Made by a program: the position numbers and the translations under genes. Positions 35,001 through 46,366 of a DNA stretch of 64,000 bases are shown here, in pieces. Where the stretch lies: contig CM026557.1 of the NCBI GenBank assembly GCA_015143295.1, forward strand, positions 42,789,965-42,853,964, written 5' to 3'. The stretch comes from Tetracentron sinense. Its lineage: Eukaryota; Streptophyta; Magnoliopsida; Trochodendrales; Trochodendraceae. A model generated the notes under the pieces. That model was not told the DNA's origin. It did no database searches and saw nothing but the letters and a program-made list of their open reading frames with translations. Every line of letters starts with the position of its first letter. The stretch's first letter is position 1.

Positions 35001-38000
35001 CAAAAGTTCTGCATCAAGTGGTTGAGAGATTGAGATAGGAACAAGTTCTTTCACGCTTTGACCCTTTGGAGACTATGCAACAACTGAATTGAGAGGCTAA
35101 AAGACTCAAACGAGAAGTGGGGAATGGATGAAGATCAAATTGCTCTGTGCATAAATCAACATTTCCAAAAGCCATACAGTATACATAATACACCATGAGC
35201 GACCCAGTGAATGTTGAGGAGGTGGTGTTTAACTTATCATGCAGCCTCTCAACTGACTCCCGATTGGAGCTAGATAAATAATTCTCAAGAGAGGAGGTTG
35301 GCAATGCAACATTCCAAATTGGACCGAGTAAAGCATGGGCCCGGACAGCATCCCAGGTATGTTCTTTCAGTGGTATTACTTATTAGGACATAGAAGGGGA
35401 TGATGTTATTAATGTGATACTCTGATTTCTTAATTTGGGCCATATTCCTAAGCATATAATTTCAACATTCATTGTAGTAATCCCTAAAAATGAGGGTCCT
35501 GAGTCTTTCCATGACTTCAAACCTATTAGCCAATGTAATGTTATATATAAGATTGTGGCGAAGACTTTGGCTGATAGGTTGAAGAGGGTTTTGGATGATC
35601 TGATTTCTCCATATCAAAGTGCTTTTGTACTTGGGACTCGGGAGCTCAATATCTGTTATTTTTTTGATGGCTCACGGGATCATCCATACAATGAAGAGGA
35701 ATTCAAGGTGCAAATTTTTTGGTTTGGTCCTCAACTTGGACATGAGAAAGGCCTACGATAGCCTAGAGTGGGAATTTTTGTTTGCAGTTGTGAGGAAAAT
35801 GGGATTCAGTCATCATTGTGTTAAAGATAAACCGATAAACCAGTGTGTTTCAAGTCTCAACAGTGTTCTATTGAGTCTTCCTCCATGGATCACCCCGTGG
35901 GGTGTTCTTCCCTTCAACAGGTTTGATGCAAGGGGATCCTTTATGACATCATCTCTTTATTCGTTGTATGGATATTCTCTCTGCTATGCTGGCCAAGGCA
36001 GAGGAAAGAGAAGAGATTGTAGGGATCATGATTTGTACATGTAGTCCCTCCATATCAAAACTTCTCCTTGCTGGTGACAGCTTTGTCTTCATCAAAGCTA
36101 GCATTGAGGGGGTTGGCCATCTCCAGGGGATTCGGAATTCATATTGTCAAGATTCTGGTCAGTCCAACCCCAGGACTTTTCTAAAACTACCTGGGGTATT
36201 CTCGGAAAAAAAAAAAAAACAATCCAGATTTGCCTAAATCAGTGGACTGGCCAGATTTTTTTTTACCTTCCAAAAAAAAAGAAAGGATTCTGGCCAGTCC
36301 ACTGATTTAGACAAATCTGGATTGTTTTTATCCTGAGAATACCCCAGTTAGTTTTAGAAAAGTCCTTTCTAAACAGCTCAAAATCCACCAAATGGAGAAA
36401 CCCGAGAACGACCTAGGATTACCCATGGATTCGGATGATCAAAGAAAGTTTTTTTTTTTTTTTTGTATTTAAGAGAATTTTTGTTCGAATCCAAGGATGG
36501 ATGAACAAGCTCCTGTCTCAACTCTCAGGCAGGCCAGACCACATTGGTTAGATTGGTCCTTGCATCAATTCCCTTGTATTCTATGTCATGTTATAAGATA
36601 CCGAATCATGTATGCGAGGAAATTAACTTTCTTTTTGAGTACTTTTTTGGTGAGGTTCCAAAAAGGGTGAAAAGAAAATGCATTGGGCCAGCTGGTATAG
36701 ACCATGTAGGCCCGAATTTTATGAAGGGCTGGGGTTTACGGAGCATTCTATTCTTAACTTTGGGGTGGCGCATTGCTACTAAAGCAAGCATGGAGGATAC
36801 TTGGGGAAGGAACTCGCTTTGGGTGAAGCTAATGACATATATTTTTCCCAAGCCCCTCAAGCATCATGGGGATGGAGAAATGTTATTTAAGGAAGGGAAG
36901 TTCTAAAATGGGGCTTAAGATATCGATTTGGGAAGATGCTTGGATTCCAGGCCTAAGGGACCTTAACCTCTCCTAAGCCCAATGGCTGTCCCAAGATAGC
37001 TGACTTAATGGAGATGGGGGGAAGGAGATGGAAAGAAAATTCATTAGCAGAATTGTTTTCTCATCATGAAGGCAATGAGATAAGAAGTATTAATCTTAGT
37101 TACATTAACAGACTTGATACGTTATGTTGGCATTGCTACAAGACGGCTATTAACTGTTATATTGGCTTACCATGTATCTGTAAGGAGGTTTCGGGAATAG
37201 AAGAATGGGCAACAGCAGATTATAGAGAGTCTGGACCTACAGTGGAAATGTTTGTGGGCTCTAAGACTTCCATACAAGTTGCAGATTTTCCTGTGGAGAT
37301 GAAGACCGTAACCTTTTTTCGGTAAGATCTGAGTTAGTGAAAATGGTTAAGAATGGTTGCTATCCTCTGTATGGAAGGTATGAAGAATCTATCATGTACC
37401 TGTTGTTATTCTGTGAGGTTTCTAAAAGGGTGTGGTTTCGATCTCCTTTAGGTGGAGAATACATTGATGGGAAGCATGGTGAATAAATCTATGGGGGCCC
37501 TCAAATAACAGAATAAGCTGAGCAAAGAGGATAATAGAGTTATTACTCTCATTGTATGCTTTGCTTGGCATTTTTGGAAGGGAGGAAATAGGTCTGTCTT
37601 CTCAAAAGAGGTGCTTGATCAATCTCTCATATTGTGGCAAGCTTCCAAGTTTGCTCAAGAACTAGAGCAGGTGTATGAGCCGGATGGATGAGTATTTAAG
37701 AGGAAGAGTGGAGAAGCTCACAGTATGGGGAAGGGATGGAAGTCTCCTAGTGTAGGCTGCCCTAAAATTAATTGGCATGGAGTGTAGGTATGAATTCAGC
37801 AGGCGTGTGAGTCTCAACTAGAGACTCCAATTGCAACCTGTTGATAGGAATCTGCAAAAGAGTTTTTGCAGTCTCAGCTAGGCAAGCACAAATGATGGCA
37901 TTCCGGGAGGCCTTGATGTTGATTCACTTGGAGAATTTTGACTTGGTTGTGATTGAGGGAGGTGCTAAAGGTGTCATTGAGACACACAAGAAGAAACAAA

Positions 38001-41000
38001 GCTACCCAGCTGAAAACCGGTTGATTATTTTGGACTTGTTTGAGGTGAGTGCATCTAAGCATATTGAGAAGGTGACTTTTTGCCCTCAAGCGAAAAACAA
38101 ATGATCCCATGTGCTGGCCTCCTATGCTACGAAAGCTCAAGAAGATGGTGAGTGGAAAGGCACCTTTCCACCATGGCTGTTGCAAAGAACTTTCTTGGAT
38201 AGGGAAGGTGAAGACTCAAGATAGGAACTCTGTTTCTGGGAGGAGTGTAAAATGAGGTGTTGCTGTTTTTTGTTCTTGTGTTTTACTTGATAGATTGTAG
38301 CTGTTGCTTTTGTTGATTGAAATGAAATGATTACCAAAAAAATACAGTTACCCAGGAGATATGTTGCTCCAATGGAAAGCTGGACATCCCAGCGAGAATA
38401 TCAAAGTTCCGCAGATATTTAAAACTATGCTTGTCAAACAAATGCTGGACAATTACTAGTTCAATTATTTGGACAAACCTCAACTATTATTTTAGGGATT
38501 ATTAATGACTTTATATAAAAAAAAAAAAAAAAAGCAAAAAAAGTCTGTGTTTCAAGGTTGTCGGGATTGAGATTTCCTTTGTCCAAAGAGTCCCTTGCAC
38601 TACTTTGAGGAAAGGAGTTGGCCAATGCATTGCACTCATAGTGTTTGGATGCATTAATTGCAAATTTTGGCACACTTAATGCCATTTGGAGCCAGATGCA
38701 GTTAACATGTAAAGCTCAAACACGCAGATAAACACGTCATAAGAAAACTCAAGGAAACATTTTCCCATCCTGTGATTTATGCTCCATTTGTTTTGAGGTA
38801 AAATATGGGAAAACAAATGAATTTTACGAAAATGTCATTTTTCAAGTATACTTTTTTTAGGACAACTGACATTTTCCGTGAAATTCATTTGTTTTCCTCT
38901 ATTTTACTTTGAAACAAACAGAGCATTACGGTCATTTGTCTTGCAAAACCCCATCCAGAATGTGGTATTCAAAGGCATTTGATTTATTGACAAAAAACAT
39001 AAAACTATATGCTTTGGAATGACACATTTCAGATATGTGCGTATTTAACCTGTCAAAAGCAATGTACGTACTAAACCTCCAAGGGTGTTGGGAAAAAGCC
39101 TAAGCTTCTTTAGTACTTGTTTTGTTGCTGGTATTATCATATCCATGACGAGCAATCAATATGCACAGTTTTAAGGTTTTGATTATATACAGAGACGTTC
39201 TCTCTCTCTCACTGGAATTATAATGCTTTGATTTGTCTTTACCATCTACCATACTTCCATTTTTTTTATTTAATCTCCCCTGCTGTTTGCTGTCTTTACC
39301 ATTGCTTTCATATATTTAGTCTAGCAGGATCCTTTCATCACAGTTAGCTTTGGAAATAAGCATTAACTGATTTATGAGGCACTATTTGCTTGCACCTAAG
39401 GTGAAAGTCTTGCTGACTAAATGGGTCTTAATTTTCTCAACTTCCCAGGAGCCTTTGTTGGTATGGCTGAGGTTGAAGCAGCCATACAGGAAATGTTCCA
39501 GGCGCAACATATTCAAGTGAGTTGAAGCTAACTGTATCTTTTTTTTTTGGTAACTGAGGGTGTCCCAAACCCTTCAAGGCAAGGACTATTCCCTTCGGGT
39601 GTCCGCACTGACCCACTCAGAATATTCCCTACGGACACTAGGGTAAGTGGAGTGGGAGTTGAACACACCACAGGGAGCAAACCCGGGATGCTAGCCAACT
39701 GCACCAACCCATTCATGTATCTGTCAATCATGAATTCTGATTTTACTTTTTCTTCAACACATATTCCAAGGTTTCAAAGCGGCCCCTCCCCTTGAAATAT
39801 TAATCATCATGGGAGATGAAAAGTCACCAGGAACATCTGAGTTACAAAAAACAGAAGTTTCATCCTCGTTAATAGAATTAGTGCAAATCATATCAGAGAA
39901 TCTACTCACAGGGGGGGATAAAATATCATCAAGCAAAAAATTTTTGGAGACATTGACACTGGTGGCATGACTTTTGCTACTATATTTGTGCATAAAATAG
40001 AAGTTAAACTCACACGAATAGTCAATTAGTTGCTAGATGAAGTCTTTTCCTTTTTATTTTAATAAAAATGGATATTTTGTCCACTTCTTGGAAAACAAAC
40101 AACAATTGTTTAATCTTTTCTCTCAGAAAGTATTAACATGCATTTTTCTTCTTGCAGGTAATGAGAAGTTCTTCCAAACTCAGTAAAATCTTTTTGGTGG
40201 CTATGGTGCATGAGCTCTACAAAACAGGAATGGGTGAAACCACCTTTGAAAAGGTTGATTTCTCGAGCTTCCCTTATATATATATATATTTTATTTTTTT
40301 GGTTAGACTCCCTTATATATTTTCTGTTCTTGCTTACTGGCCAAGTGACCTTTAAGAAACTCATTTTCATGAAACTGAATGACTTTTGTCGATTTCCTAA
40401 GTAAGAAACTGCTTTGATCCATCACCATTCATCGCACCCTCACCAGGCAGAATACTTGAGCTTAAGTTTGAATTTGGTTCACTTCTTGCCCAGAGGAGGA
40501 GTTAGGGCACAATGTTATTGGAAAGAACTAATGTGAAGTAAAGAACTTAGCAGGAATCACATCCAAGCTGGTACCATTGTTACTGAACCATGGCCCAACT
40601 AGAATTGGGTCAGCCCAGTCTTGAGTTTTCTTAATACTTTTTTCTTTTGATGCACCTATTGTGTTGTAGATTAACGGAGATGAATCTAAGTGCTGGAAGC
40701 TGAAGGTAAATAATTTTAACCTTTTTTTTCCCCCTTCTTTCCTGTGTTACAGTTGGCAACGACTGTTTCATGTCTCTGTGCAAGCAATGGGGAGGCATTT
40801 CCTGGATGGGATACACTCTTGAGAGTAGGGTAAGCCATGTGAAATTATTATTTCCTTGTAAATTTACATTAGGTGAAACCTAGGGTGGTGGTATTCCCCA
40901 TTTATTATTCTTCAATTCATCTATCTTATAGGATAAAAGAATGATGCTTTCAATATATGGAAGATTCTCATATTATACATCTTATGGTAAACCAAATTAT

Positions 41001-41532
41001 GACTTTCCGACTTCATGGGTTTTATTTTGCAGCTGTAAGCTTGGTGAATGTAGAATCATTCTATGTGAAGCAGGAGGCAGGCACAGGTTGCAAAAGTTGC
41101 AGCTCAACTTTCCAAGGTTAGTTCTCGTTAATGAATATTCAAAATAATTCTCCACTTGATTGAACTATCAATCTCCGTGCCAATTATGGTCAACTTAATC
41201 GGACTGCTTAGTTGAGTTGGTGAACTTCTACATTTCTAGTGTTATTTCAATGGAACATGCTAGTTTTAGCGTTGAGAACCCTTGGGCACAATTGACTGAA
41301 CCCAGTTGACTTGTGAAGCTCCCAACTGCAATCATCTATAAAACTCAATTCTGAGTTGGCAAAAAACATGGATTGTTCTTAAATTTCAAGACACATGAGA
41401 TTCTAATATTAGCTCCAGACAGCTTAGCAGCACTCTGATTTGATCGCTTTCGTGTTATGTCATGGCAGTGATGATGTTGCATTTGCACTGAAAGACAGCA
41501 AGGAGCTACATTGGTTGGCCAAGTATCTGTGA
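29055..41532 (+). CDS. ORC1: Origin recognition complex subunit 1, 16 coding exons
   Basis: Large subunit of the nuclear complex that marks replication origins and loads MCM. Exons, all GT-AG: 29055-29827, 29917-30052, 31059-31211, 31336-31476, 31568-31719, 31800-31899, 32024-32146, 32223-32384, 32501-32558, 32681-32859, 32989-33103, 39449-39516, 40158-40253, 40753-40829, 41033-41116, 41469-41532. They sum to 2481 nt, 826 aa, all phases consistent; Arabidopsis ORC1 proteins are about 810 aa. Residues 1-135 are basic and disordered. A PHD finger (C175, C178, C189, C192, H197, C200, C215, C218) sits inside a split BAH domain (about 140-355), the plant arrangement that reads H3K4 methylation. 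AAA+ follows: Walker A GVPGTGK 479-485, Walker B LLIDELD 566-572, sensor-1 N603, sensor-2 near R668. The winged helix is about 690-826. For exon 6 I chose the acceptor at 31799, because the one at 31780 brings in a stop. I see no disabling change. Confidence 0.93.
34341..34510 (+). repeat. tRNA-derived SINE copy, box B lost
   Basis: Matches the SINE at 39540-39715 read on the opposite strand: GTTGGCTAGCATCC, GGGTTTGCTCCCT, TACCCTAGTGTCCGTAGGG, GGACACCCGAAGGGA, GGGTTTGGGACACCCTC. It ends in T- and A-rich tail. About 16 bp containing the B-box-like GTTCAACTCCC of the other copy are missing. Confidence 0.7.
36172..36368. repeat. Fold-back (long inverted repeat) element
   Basis: AGGACTTTTCTAAAACTA at the left is repeated in inverse at the right (TAGTTTTAGAAAAGTCCT), and the arms continue through GGGGTATTCTC, AACAATCCAGATTTG and ATCAGTGGACTGGCCAG, meeting at an A/T-rich loop near 36260-36275. 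The arms are about 90 bp with few mismatches. It lies inside the LINE in ORC1 intron 11. Confidence 0.8.
39540..39715 (-). mobile_element. tRNA-derived SINE in ORC1 intron 12
   Basis: On the minus strand the element carries an A-box-like GGTGCAGTTGGCTAGC, a B-box-like GTTCAACTCCC, a body ending GACACCCTCAGTTACC and an A-tail. It is flanked by a perfect 7 bp duplication TGTATCT (39533-39539 and 39716-39722). The A and B boxes are the internal Pol III promoter of such elements. It starts 24 bp after the splice donor of exon 12. Confidence 0.8.
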
Positions 41533-42044
41533 TTGAAGATATGAGGAAATACATTCAATTCTATATTCTTGGGAGTATTTATATCTTTATTTCATCTTAC
41601 TTCTCTCCCATCAGTCTGTACCCTGTTTCCTTTATTTTCTTAAACTTATTTTTATTTAAATTCTAGAGAGAAATAATGTATTTTGAGGATTCTATATCCC
41701 TTAAATTCCCATATTCCTCCTATCCGGCACACAAAAACACGCGCCCACAAGCAGACAACATTGTTTGAATCGTCTCTGTTGGGATATTTTGAATGGGGCA
41801 CAAGCACAACCTAGTAATCAATTTGGACAGGTGCAAGAGTGGATAATGCAAAAGGAAGTATGCTGAAAAACATTCACCAATAGAGATCCACTTTGCATCT
41901 TGCAAGAGTGGCGAGGGGTTCCGATATCGGATTATAAGGACGTAATCCTGCTCCCCACACCTTCAGAAAACACAACGTAGTCATCGCCTTCAATCCAATG
42001 AATGCCTTCTCGGCATTGGAAGCCTACTGCTAATAGAATATTTA
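41533..42044 (+). other. ORC1 3' flank and probable 3' UTR
   Basis: No open frame continues after the ORC1 stop. AT-rich sequence with possible poly(A) signals, for example AATAAT at about 41672, fits a 3' UTR. No other gene was recognised before the MITE at 42045. Confidence 0.45.
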
Positions 42045-42357
42045 GGTGGCGTTTGGTAACACTAGTCTAAAAAGAAGTGTTTATTTGAAAATTATGCTTA
42101 GTTGGACTCTAGATTGTTAAGGTTGTTAAGTTGAAGGTTAATTGCATGTCTATCTGTGTGTGTGGTGTGTGTGTTTCCTTTGTCTTGCCTTCAGTAATCA
42201 CCTTGTGGTATTAATGAGTCTACCAAAAAATTACATGTCTACATTTTAGAGATTTTAGGGATAAAAACCTTTACTTTAAAAAGTAGCTTCTAAAGTCCAA
42301 CTAAATATAATTTTCAAATAAGCACTTCTTTTTAGACTAGTGTTACCAAACGCCACC
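42045..42357. mobile_element. MITE with terminal inverted repeats of about 65 bp
   Basis: GGTGGCGTTTGGTAACACTA at the left is inverted at the right as TAGTGTTACCAAACGCCACC. The arms continue through GTCTAAAAAGAAGTG and TATTTGAAAATTAT. TTA/TAA flank the ends. The interior has a short GT-rich run (about 42155-42175) and no coding capacity. Superfamily is uncertain. Confidence 0.8.
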
Positions 42358-42362
42358 TAACT

Positions 42363-43415
42363 CTCAAGTCTGCTTGGGACGTTGTTCGTGATCACCACCC
42401 TCCAATCAGGTGGCATCACATTGTTTGGTTCAAGGGGTGAGTTCCCAGACATACTCTTATATATTGCTTGGATGGCTTGCAGAAATGCTCTTCTCACAAT
42501 GGATAAGCTTGTTGCTAATTAAAGGCATTGTTAATAGGGATACTTGCATCCTTTGTAGAAGTGCTGGGGAGGACATTGACCATCTCTTAGTTACAATTGC
42601 CGCTATTTGAAGGATGTATCCTTTGGGACGCTATTTGGAGCGTTTGCTTCTCAAATTTCGAAATTTCCAGCACTGGTCTCAAGTTAGAAGTTGGTTCTCT
42701 CGATTGTGCACATCTTCCGGATTTAGCTCTGAAATCCGAAAGCTTTTTCTTTGTGTGTGTCTTCATCTATCACATTTGGGCCGAGCGAAATAATAGGTGT
42801 TTCCAGTCGGCGCCGGCTTTCTCTTCTTCTACTGCAGTGGCTCAGCTTATATTTATGGATGAGGTTCAATTCAAACTAAATCCTAGTGAGAAGCCTATGC
42901 ACGACAGTGCCTTGAACATGGAGTTGGTTAGTGCGTGGAACCTTGAGGTCCAGTGGAAGGTAGTGTCGCCCACTTGGGTTTGCTGTAAATCATGGGGTTT
43001 TCCAAATTAATGCTAATGGATCATTGGGTGGGAACCATGGTGGTTATGGCTGTATTTGTAGGGACCATGCCAGTAGAACCTTCTTTGCCTTAGCTGGAGG
43101 TATGGAAGGCAGCTCTGTTGTTTCTTTGGAGCTCATGGCTATAAAGCGAGGCCTTGAGGTGGCGGATTGCAAGGGAATCTCTCATGTGCAGGTGACATCT
43201 GACTATAAATCGGCAATTAGTTGTATTAATGGTTCTGTTCTTTGGCCTTGGAAGTGTGCTTTTCTCATAGCTTGTATTTATAAGGATCTCATATGTAGTT
43301 TGGCCAATAAGTCAGGGAGCTGTGAAATCTGTTGCTCTTCTAGGGAAGCCAATAGACTGGCAAATTTTCTCTCTAAGCTATTTTATAGCACTGGTGAGTT
43401 TTTTTTTTTTTTTTG
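42363..43415 (+). pseudogene. LINE 3' fragment: zf-RVT and RNase H-like domain
   Basis: The zinc-binding RT-associated region reads HHIVWFKG and DTCILCRSAGEDIDHL (about 42400-42590). The RNase H-like domain is at 43005-43400: ANGSLGGNHGGYGCICRD (first Asp changed to Asn), SLELMAIKRGLEVA (Glu kept), TSDYKSAI (Asp kept), REANRLANFLSK (last Asp changed to Asn). Frameshifts separate the two parts. It ends at a T run at 43399-43414. Confidence 0.75.
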
Positions 43416-43449
43416 ACTCATTGCAGTTGCCCCCTTCTCTAATATGTAC

Positions 43450-44800
43450 CAATAGAAGTTTTTTTTTTTTTGAAAAGTGGGAACAATTACAGGACACAAG
43501 AGGGGACAGAAGAACAAGAGCGGAAATCACCAGAAAGATCCTTGCGCCGTTCACAATCAACTTCCGCTCACGAAGGGCCAGCAAAGCCCCTTCCCCGAGC
43601 AAACCACGATCAAGTTGATGAAGCCATCCAATGAGCTAGATGGTTTAGAGCCCTTGGAACGAAACAAAATTCCAGAGACAAGAAATCAGTCTCTAAAAAT
43701 CAAGCAAGTTTGCAACCAATACCACAACATCGGGGGGGAGGAGGAGTGACCCTACCCAACAGAGATTGAATGAGAATCAAACAATCTGATTCCACAATAA
43801 TAGAATGCCAGTGGTTGTCCAAAGCTAGTTGCAAACCAAGCCAAATGGCCAAAGCTTCAACTAGAATAGGCGAGCGGCAAGAGAAATGATGAACACGGAA
43901 ATCCAGCACAGCACAGAACCTCGATGATCCCTGGCCACTGCAGTAGCGCCTCCCTCCCTATTCAAACCCCAAAAAGCACCATCGCAATTAATCTTAATAA
44001 ACCCATCAGGAGGAGGCACCCACAAAGCGCTAGAATTACCATTAACCAATCCAGAAACTGGAGTTGGAGTTGCTAATGAAGAGAACACCTCTTTGAGTGC
44101 ATGCTGAATTACAAGTTGAGGTGGAGAAGAATCTAACAAAAAAATGCGATTACAATGCTCCTTCCATAAGTGCCAGAGAATGCTGCATATCTGAATAATA
44201 AGAAGTCTCGATCTGGATGGCTTAAGAGCCGTTGGTACATGCTGAACCACCAATCTTCAAATCGAGACGACGGAGTTGCAAGAGATAGAATACTCAAAGA
44301 GGACCCCAGCCAAACTGCCCGAGAAAAATCACAGTAGAGTAGGCAATGTTCAATAGTCTCATCCGGACAGTCACGCCAAGGGCAATGAGAAAAAGGCAAA
44401 ATATGATTGACGAATCAGATTTGTGCCCACGGCCAATGCATTAGAGCAACATTTCCAAAGAAAAAATTGTAATTTTCTAGGGATTGGAAGATGCCATAAT
44501 ACCTTCCAAAAGGGGGAAGAGATTGAATGAGAAGAACTAGCCTTCGAATTGCCTACATTTCAAGCACTTTGACAGGTCACATGATAGGCAGATTTGATGG
44601 AGAACTGTCTTGTGTTAGAATAATACCAAACCCATCGGTCGGCCATGCCGCGAGAACTAGGATGAAGTGATGAAATGACATTGCGTTCGAGAGGGGAGAA
44701 CAGACTGTCAATGACCCTGAGATTCCACGTATGAGATGGAAGGATCAAGTCCGAAACCAACTCCATAGAGTAATGAGCCGACTTATGAGAATGAGGCTTA
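43450..44800 (-). pseudogene. LINE 3' fragment on the minus strand
   Basis: Reading from 44766 downwards: the connection region (VSDLILPSHTWNLRVIDSLF, FSIKSAYHV), the zinc region (CPWRDCPDETIEHCLLYC, about 44375), the helix SILWHLWKEHCNRIF, then RNase H with INCDGAFWG (Asp kept), VEALAIWLGLQLA (Glu) and VESDCLILIQSL (Asp). The final His/Asp region reads PRALNHLAHWMAS. The 3' end is the A-tail seen as a T run at 43460-43470. Several frameshifts. This family differs from the one at 8145 and 48930. Confidence 0.78.
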
Positions 44801-44856
44801 AAATTAAGAAGATCCGGTATAACTTTAGAAAAATTGGATTTGTATTATATATGAGA

Positions 44857-45033
44857 CAACCCCTGGGGGTGTAGTCCAGTGGCCGAAGGACGAACCATAA
44901 ACCCGGAGGTCTCAAGGTTGATTCTTGGGCTCCTCTCAGTATCGGTTGTATGGGGTGAAGGTATTCTTTATGCATCACATAAGACTAGTATGAGTCTTTA
45001 GAGCTCAAGATATCCACATTTATCAAAAAAAAA
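44857..45033 (+). mobile_element. tRNA-derived SINE, second family
   Basis: A 177 bp element with an A-box-like GGTGTAGTCCAGTGGCCG, a B-box-like AAGGTTGATTCTTGG and an A-rich tail (45025-45033). It is flanked by a 14 bp duplication, TATTATATATGAGA (44843-44856) and TATTATAAATGAGA (45034-45047), 13 of 14 identical. That fits LINE-assisted insertion. Confidence 0.85.
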
Positions 45034-45356
45034 TATTATAAATGAGATGTTTTTATTGGGACACAAATATTTTGGCCCATGAGGTTTGCACCTGAAAGGC
45101 AAGTGTTGCTAGCATGTCAGCTAGAGGAGTGCTAGTCCCATACACAAATTTCAAAAAAATTTCAAACTCTTGCTGAGGGAAACACACAGGTCTTTGCTAC
45201 ATTCAAAACAAAATTTTGAAATGAAACAATTATAGGTTTAAGAGATTACAAAGGTAATAGAAAAAAATAACAACACATCACTATCTCAGTGGGAGTTTGG
45301 AAGTCTACTTCTTCAGGAGTTCACATTTCTCTATCACCTAAATATGTAAAACTAGA

Positions 45357-45552
45357 GTCCCGTCTATGGGTGGCTCCCAAAATATACACCATAATCCTAA
45401 CATAATCCTAACAAACAGTTGATAACTAACCACAAAGGGGCAAGATTAAACTTGGCATATTTTATCTTTTCTAATGCCACATCAGCTCTAACCCAAACCT
45501 TTTAATAATGACGGTAAAGGGATATGATTTGGGAGTACCCTTGGACTAATTC
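45357..45552. mobile_element. MITE, TACTCCC-type (copy 1)
   Basis: The ends are inverted repeats built on GTCTATGGGTGGCTCCC and GGGAGTACCCTTGGACTAA. The interior shares TATTTTATCTTTTCTAATGC, CCACATCAGCTCTAA and GTTGATAACTAACCAC with the element at 62656-62873 (read inverted). Two copies in one window show it is a mobile family. Confidence 0.7.
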
Positions 45553-45651
45553 ATAATTCATAAAACAGAGGCTATGGGTATGGGCCGTCCAAGAAGCCCA
45601 TCAACTGATGGCTATAATCCAATATACCCGACAAAAGAAGCAGAGTTTTAG

Positions 45652-46311
45652 AGCATCTCCAACCGGGCTCTATAACACTAAATATAGAGACTTGGTTGAA
45701 AAATCCAACTCCAACCGGGCTCTATAACTCTAAATATTTAGAGGCCGGCCTCTATATATTGCTACAGTGAGTCTCTATGTTTAGAGACCGGGAGAGAAGA
45801 TAGAGATGGCCTCTATAACCTTATTCATGTTCTTACAATACCACTTGTGTCCTTTTTTTTATCTTTCAATCTTTATTAAAATGCCGATTGTGCCCTTTTA
45901 CCTTTTGACACCCACTTAACCGTGGTTAAGATTCATCCACCCATCCTTGGTTTGTTTTAAATACTAATTATTTTTTAAAATTAAAAATTGTTTTTAATAT
46001 TAAAAAACTCAAAAAATAGTTTTTTAATTTTAAAAAATGAATTAATATTAAAAAAAAAAACCAAGGATGAGGAGGTGAATCTTAACCACGGTTAAAGGGT
46101 GTCAAAAGGGACATGTGGCGACCGTGGGGAAGAAATCACATGAAAATTGTTTTATAAAATAATAAATGAATAGTGTTATAGAGTAGAAATAGTGATTTAG
46201 AGTTAAACACGGTTGGAGCCAAAGACTCAAAAGTGGGGCCCATCTCCTCAAATGATAGAGGAGATGCCGAAATAGAGGCGAGATATAGAGTTTTGGGTTG
46301 GAGATGCTCTA
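45652..46311. mobile_element. MITE with AGAGCATCTCCAAC termini
   Basis: AGAGCATCTCCAACCGGG at the left is mirrored by TTGGGTTGGAGATGCTCT at the right. These termini are common in plant PIF/Harbinger-type MITEs. Subterminal TATAGAG words repeat at both ends. A short inner inverted repeat carries ACCCACTTAACCGTGGTTAA and TTAACCACGGTTAAAGGGTG-like words (about 45910 and 46083). No coding capacity. It lies just upstream of the PPR relic. Confidence 0.7.
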
Positions 46312-46366
46312 ACAACAAACGAAGCTCTTTGGAAGGAAGTCGGAAAAGGGTTTGGTTGTGGAATAG

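Larger units (their letters stand above)
33700..38345 (+). mobile_element. Degraded LINE inside ORC1 intron 11
   Basis: Fragments of a non-LTR retrotransposon in the same direction as ORC1. Readable pieces: endonuclease-RT linker (KLRSEWKLRPFYFEEMW, about 34683), RT start (NVIYKIVAKTLADRLKRVL, about 35536), LDMRKAYDSLEWEFL (about 35740), connection region (ASIPLYSMSCYKIP, about 36556) and an RNase H-like end (AFREALMLIHLENFDLVVIE, about 37900). Stops and frameshifts are everywhere. It ends near an A-rich stretch at 38332-38343. The left limit is uncertain; 33700-34500 may be ORF1 or other sequence. The insertion makes this intron 6.3 kb, against 76-1006 bp for most others. Confidence 0.75.

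Noticed and set aside
43024..43416. Possible host RNase H-like gene
   Set aside because: Two catalytic Asp residues are Asn, a LINE zinc region precedes it, and a T run ends it; it is a LINE remnant.
44857..45033. tRNA gene in the region with A and B boxes
   Set aside because: No acceptor stem pairing seen, and the A-tail with target duplication marks a SINE.
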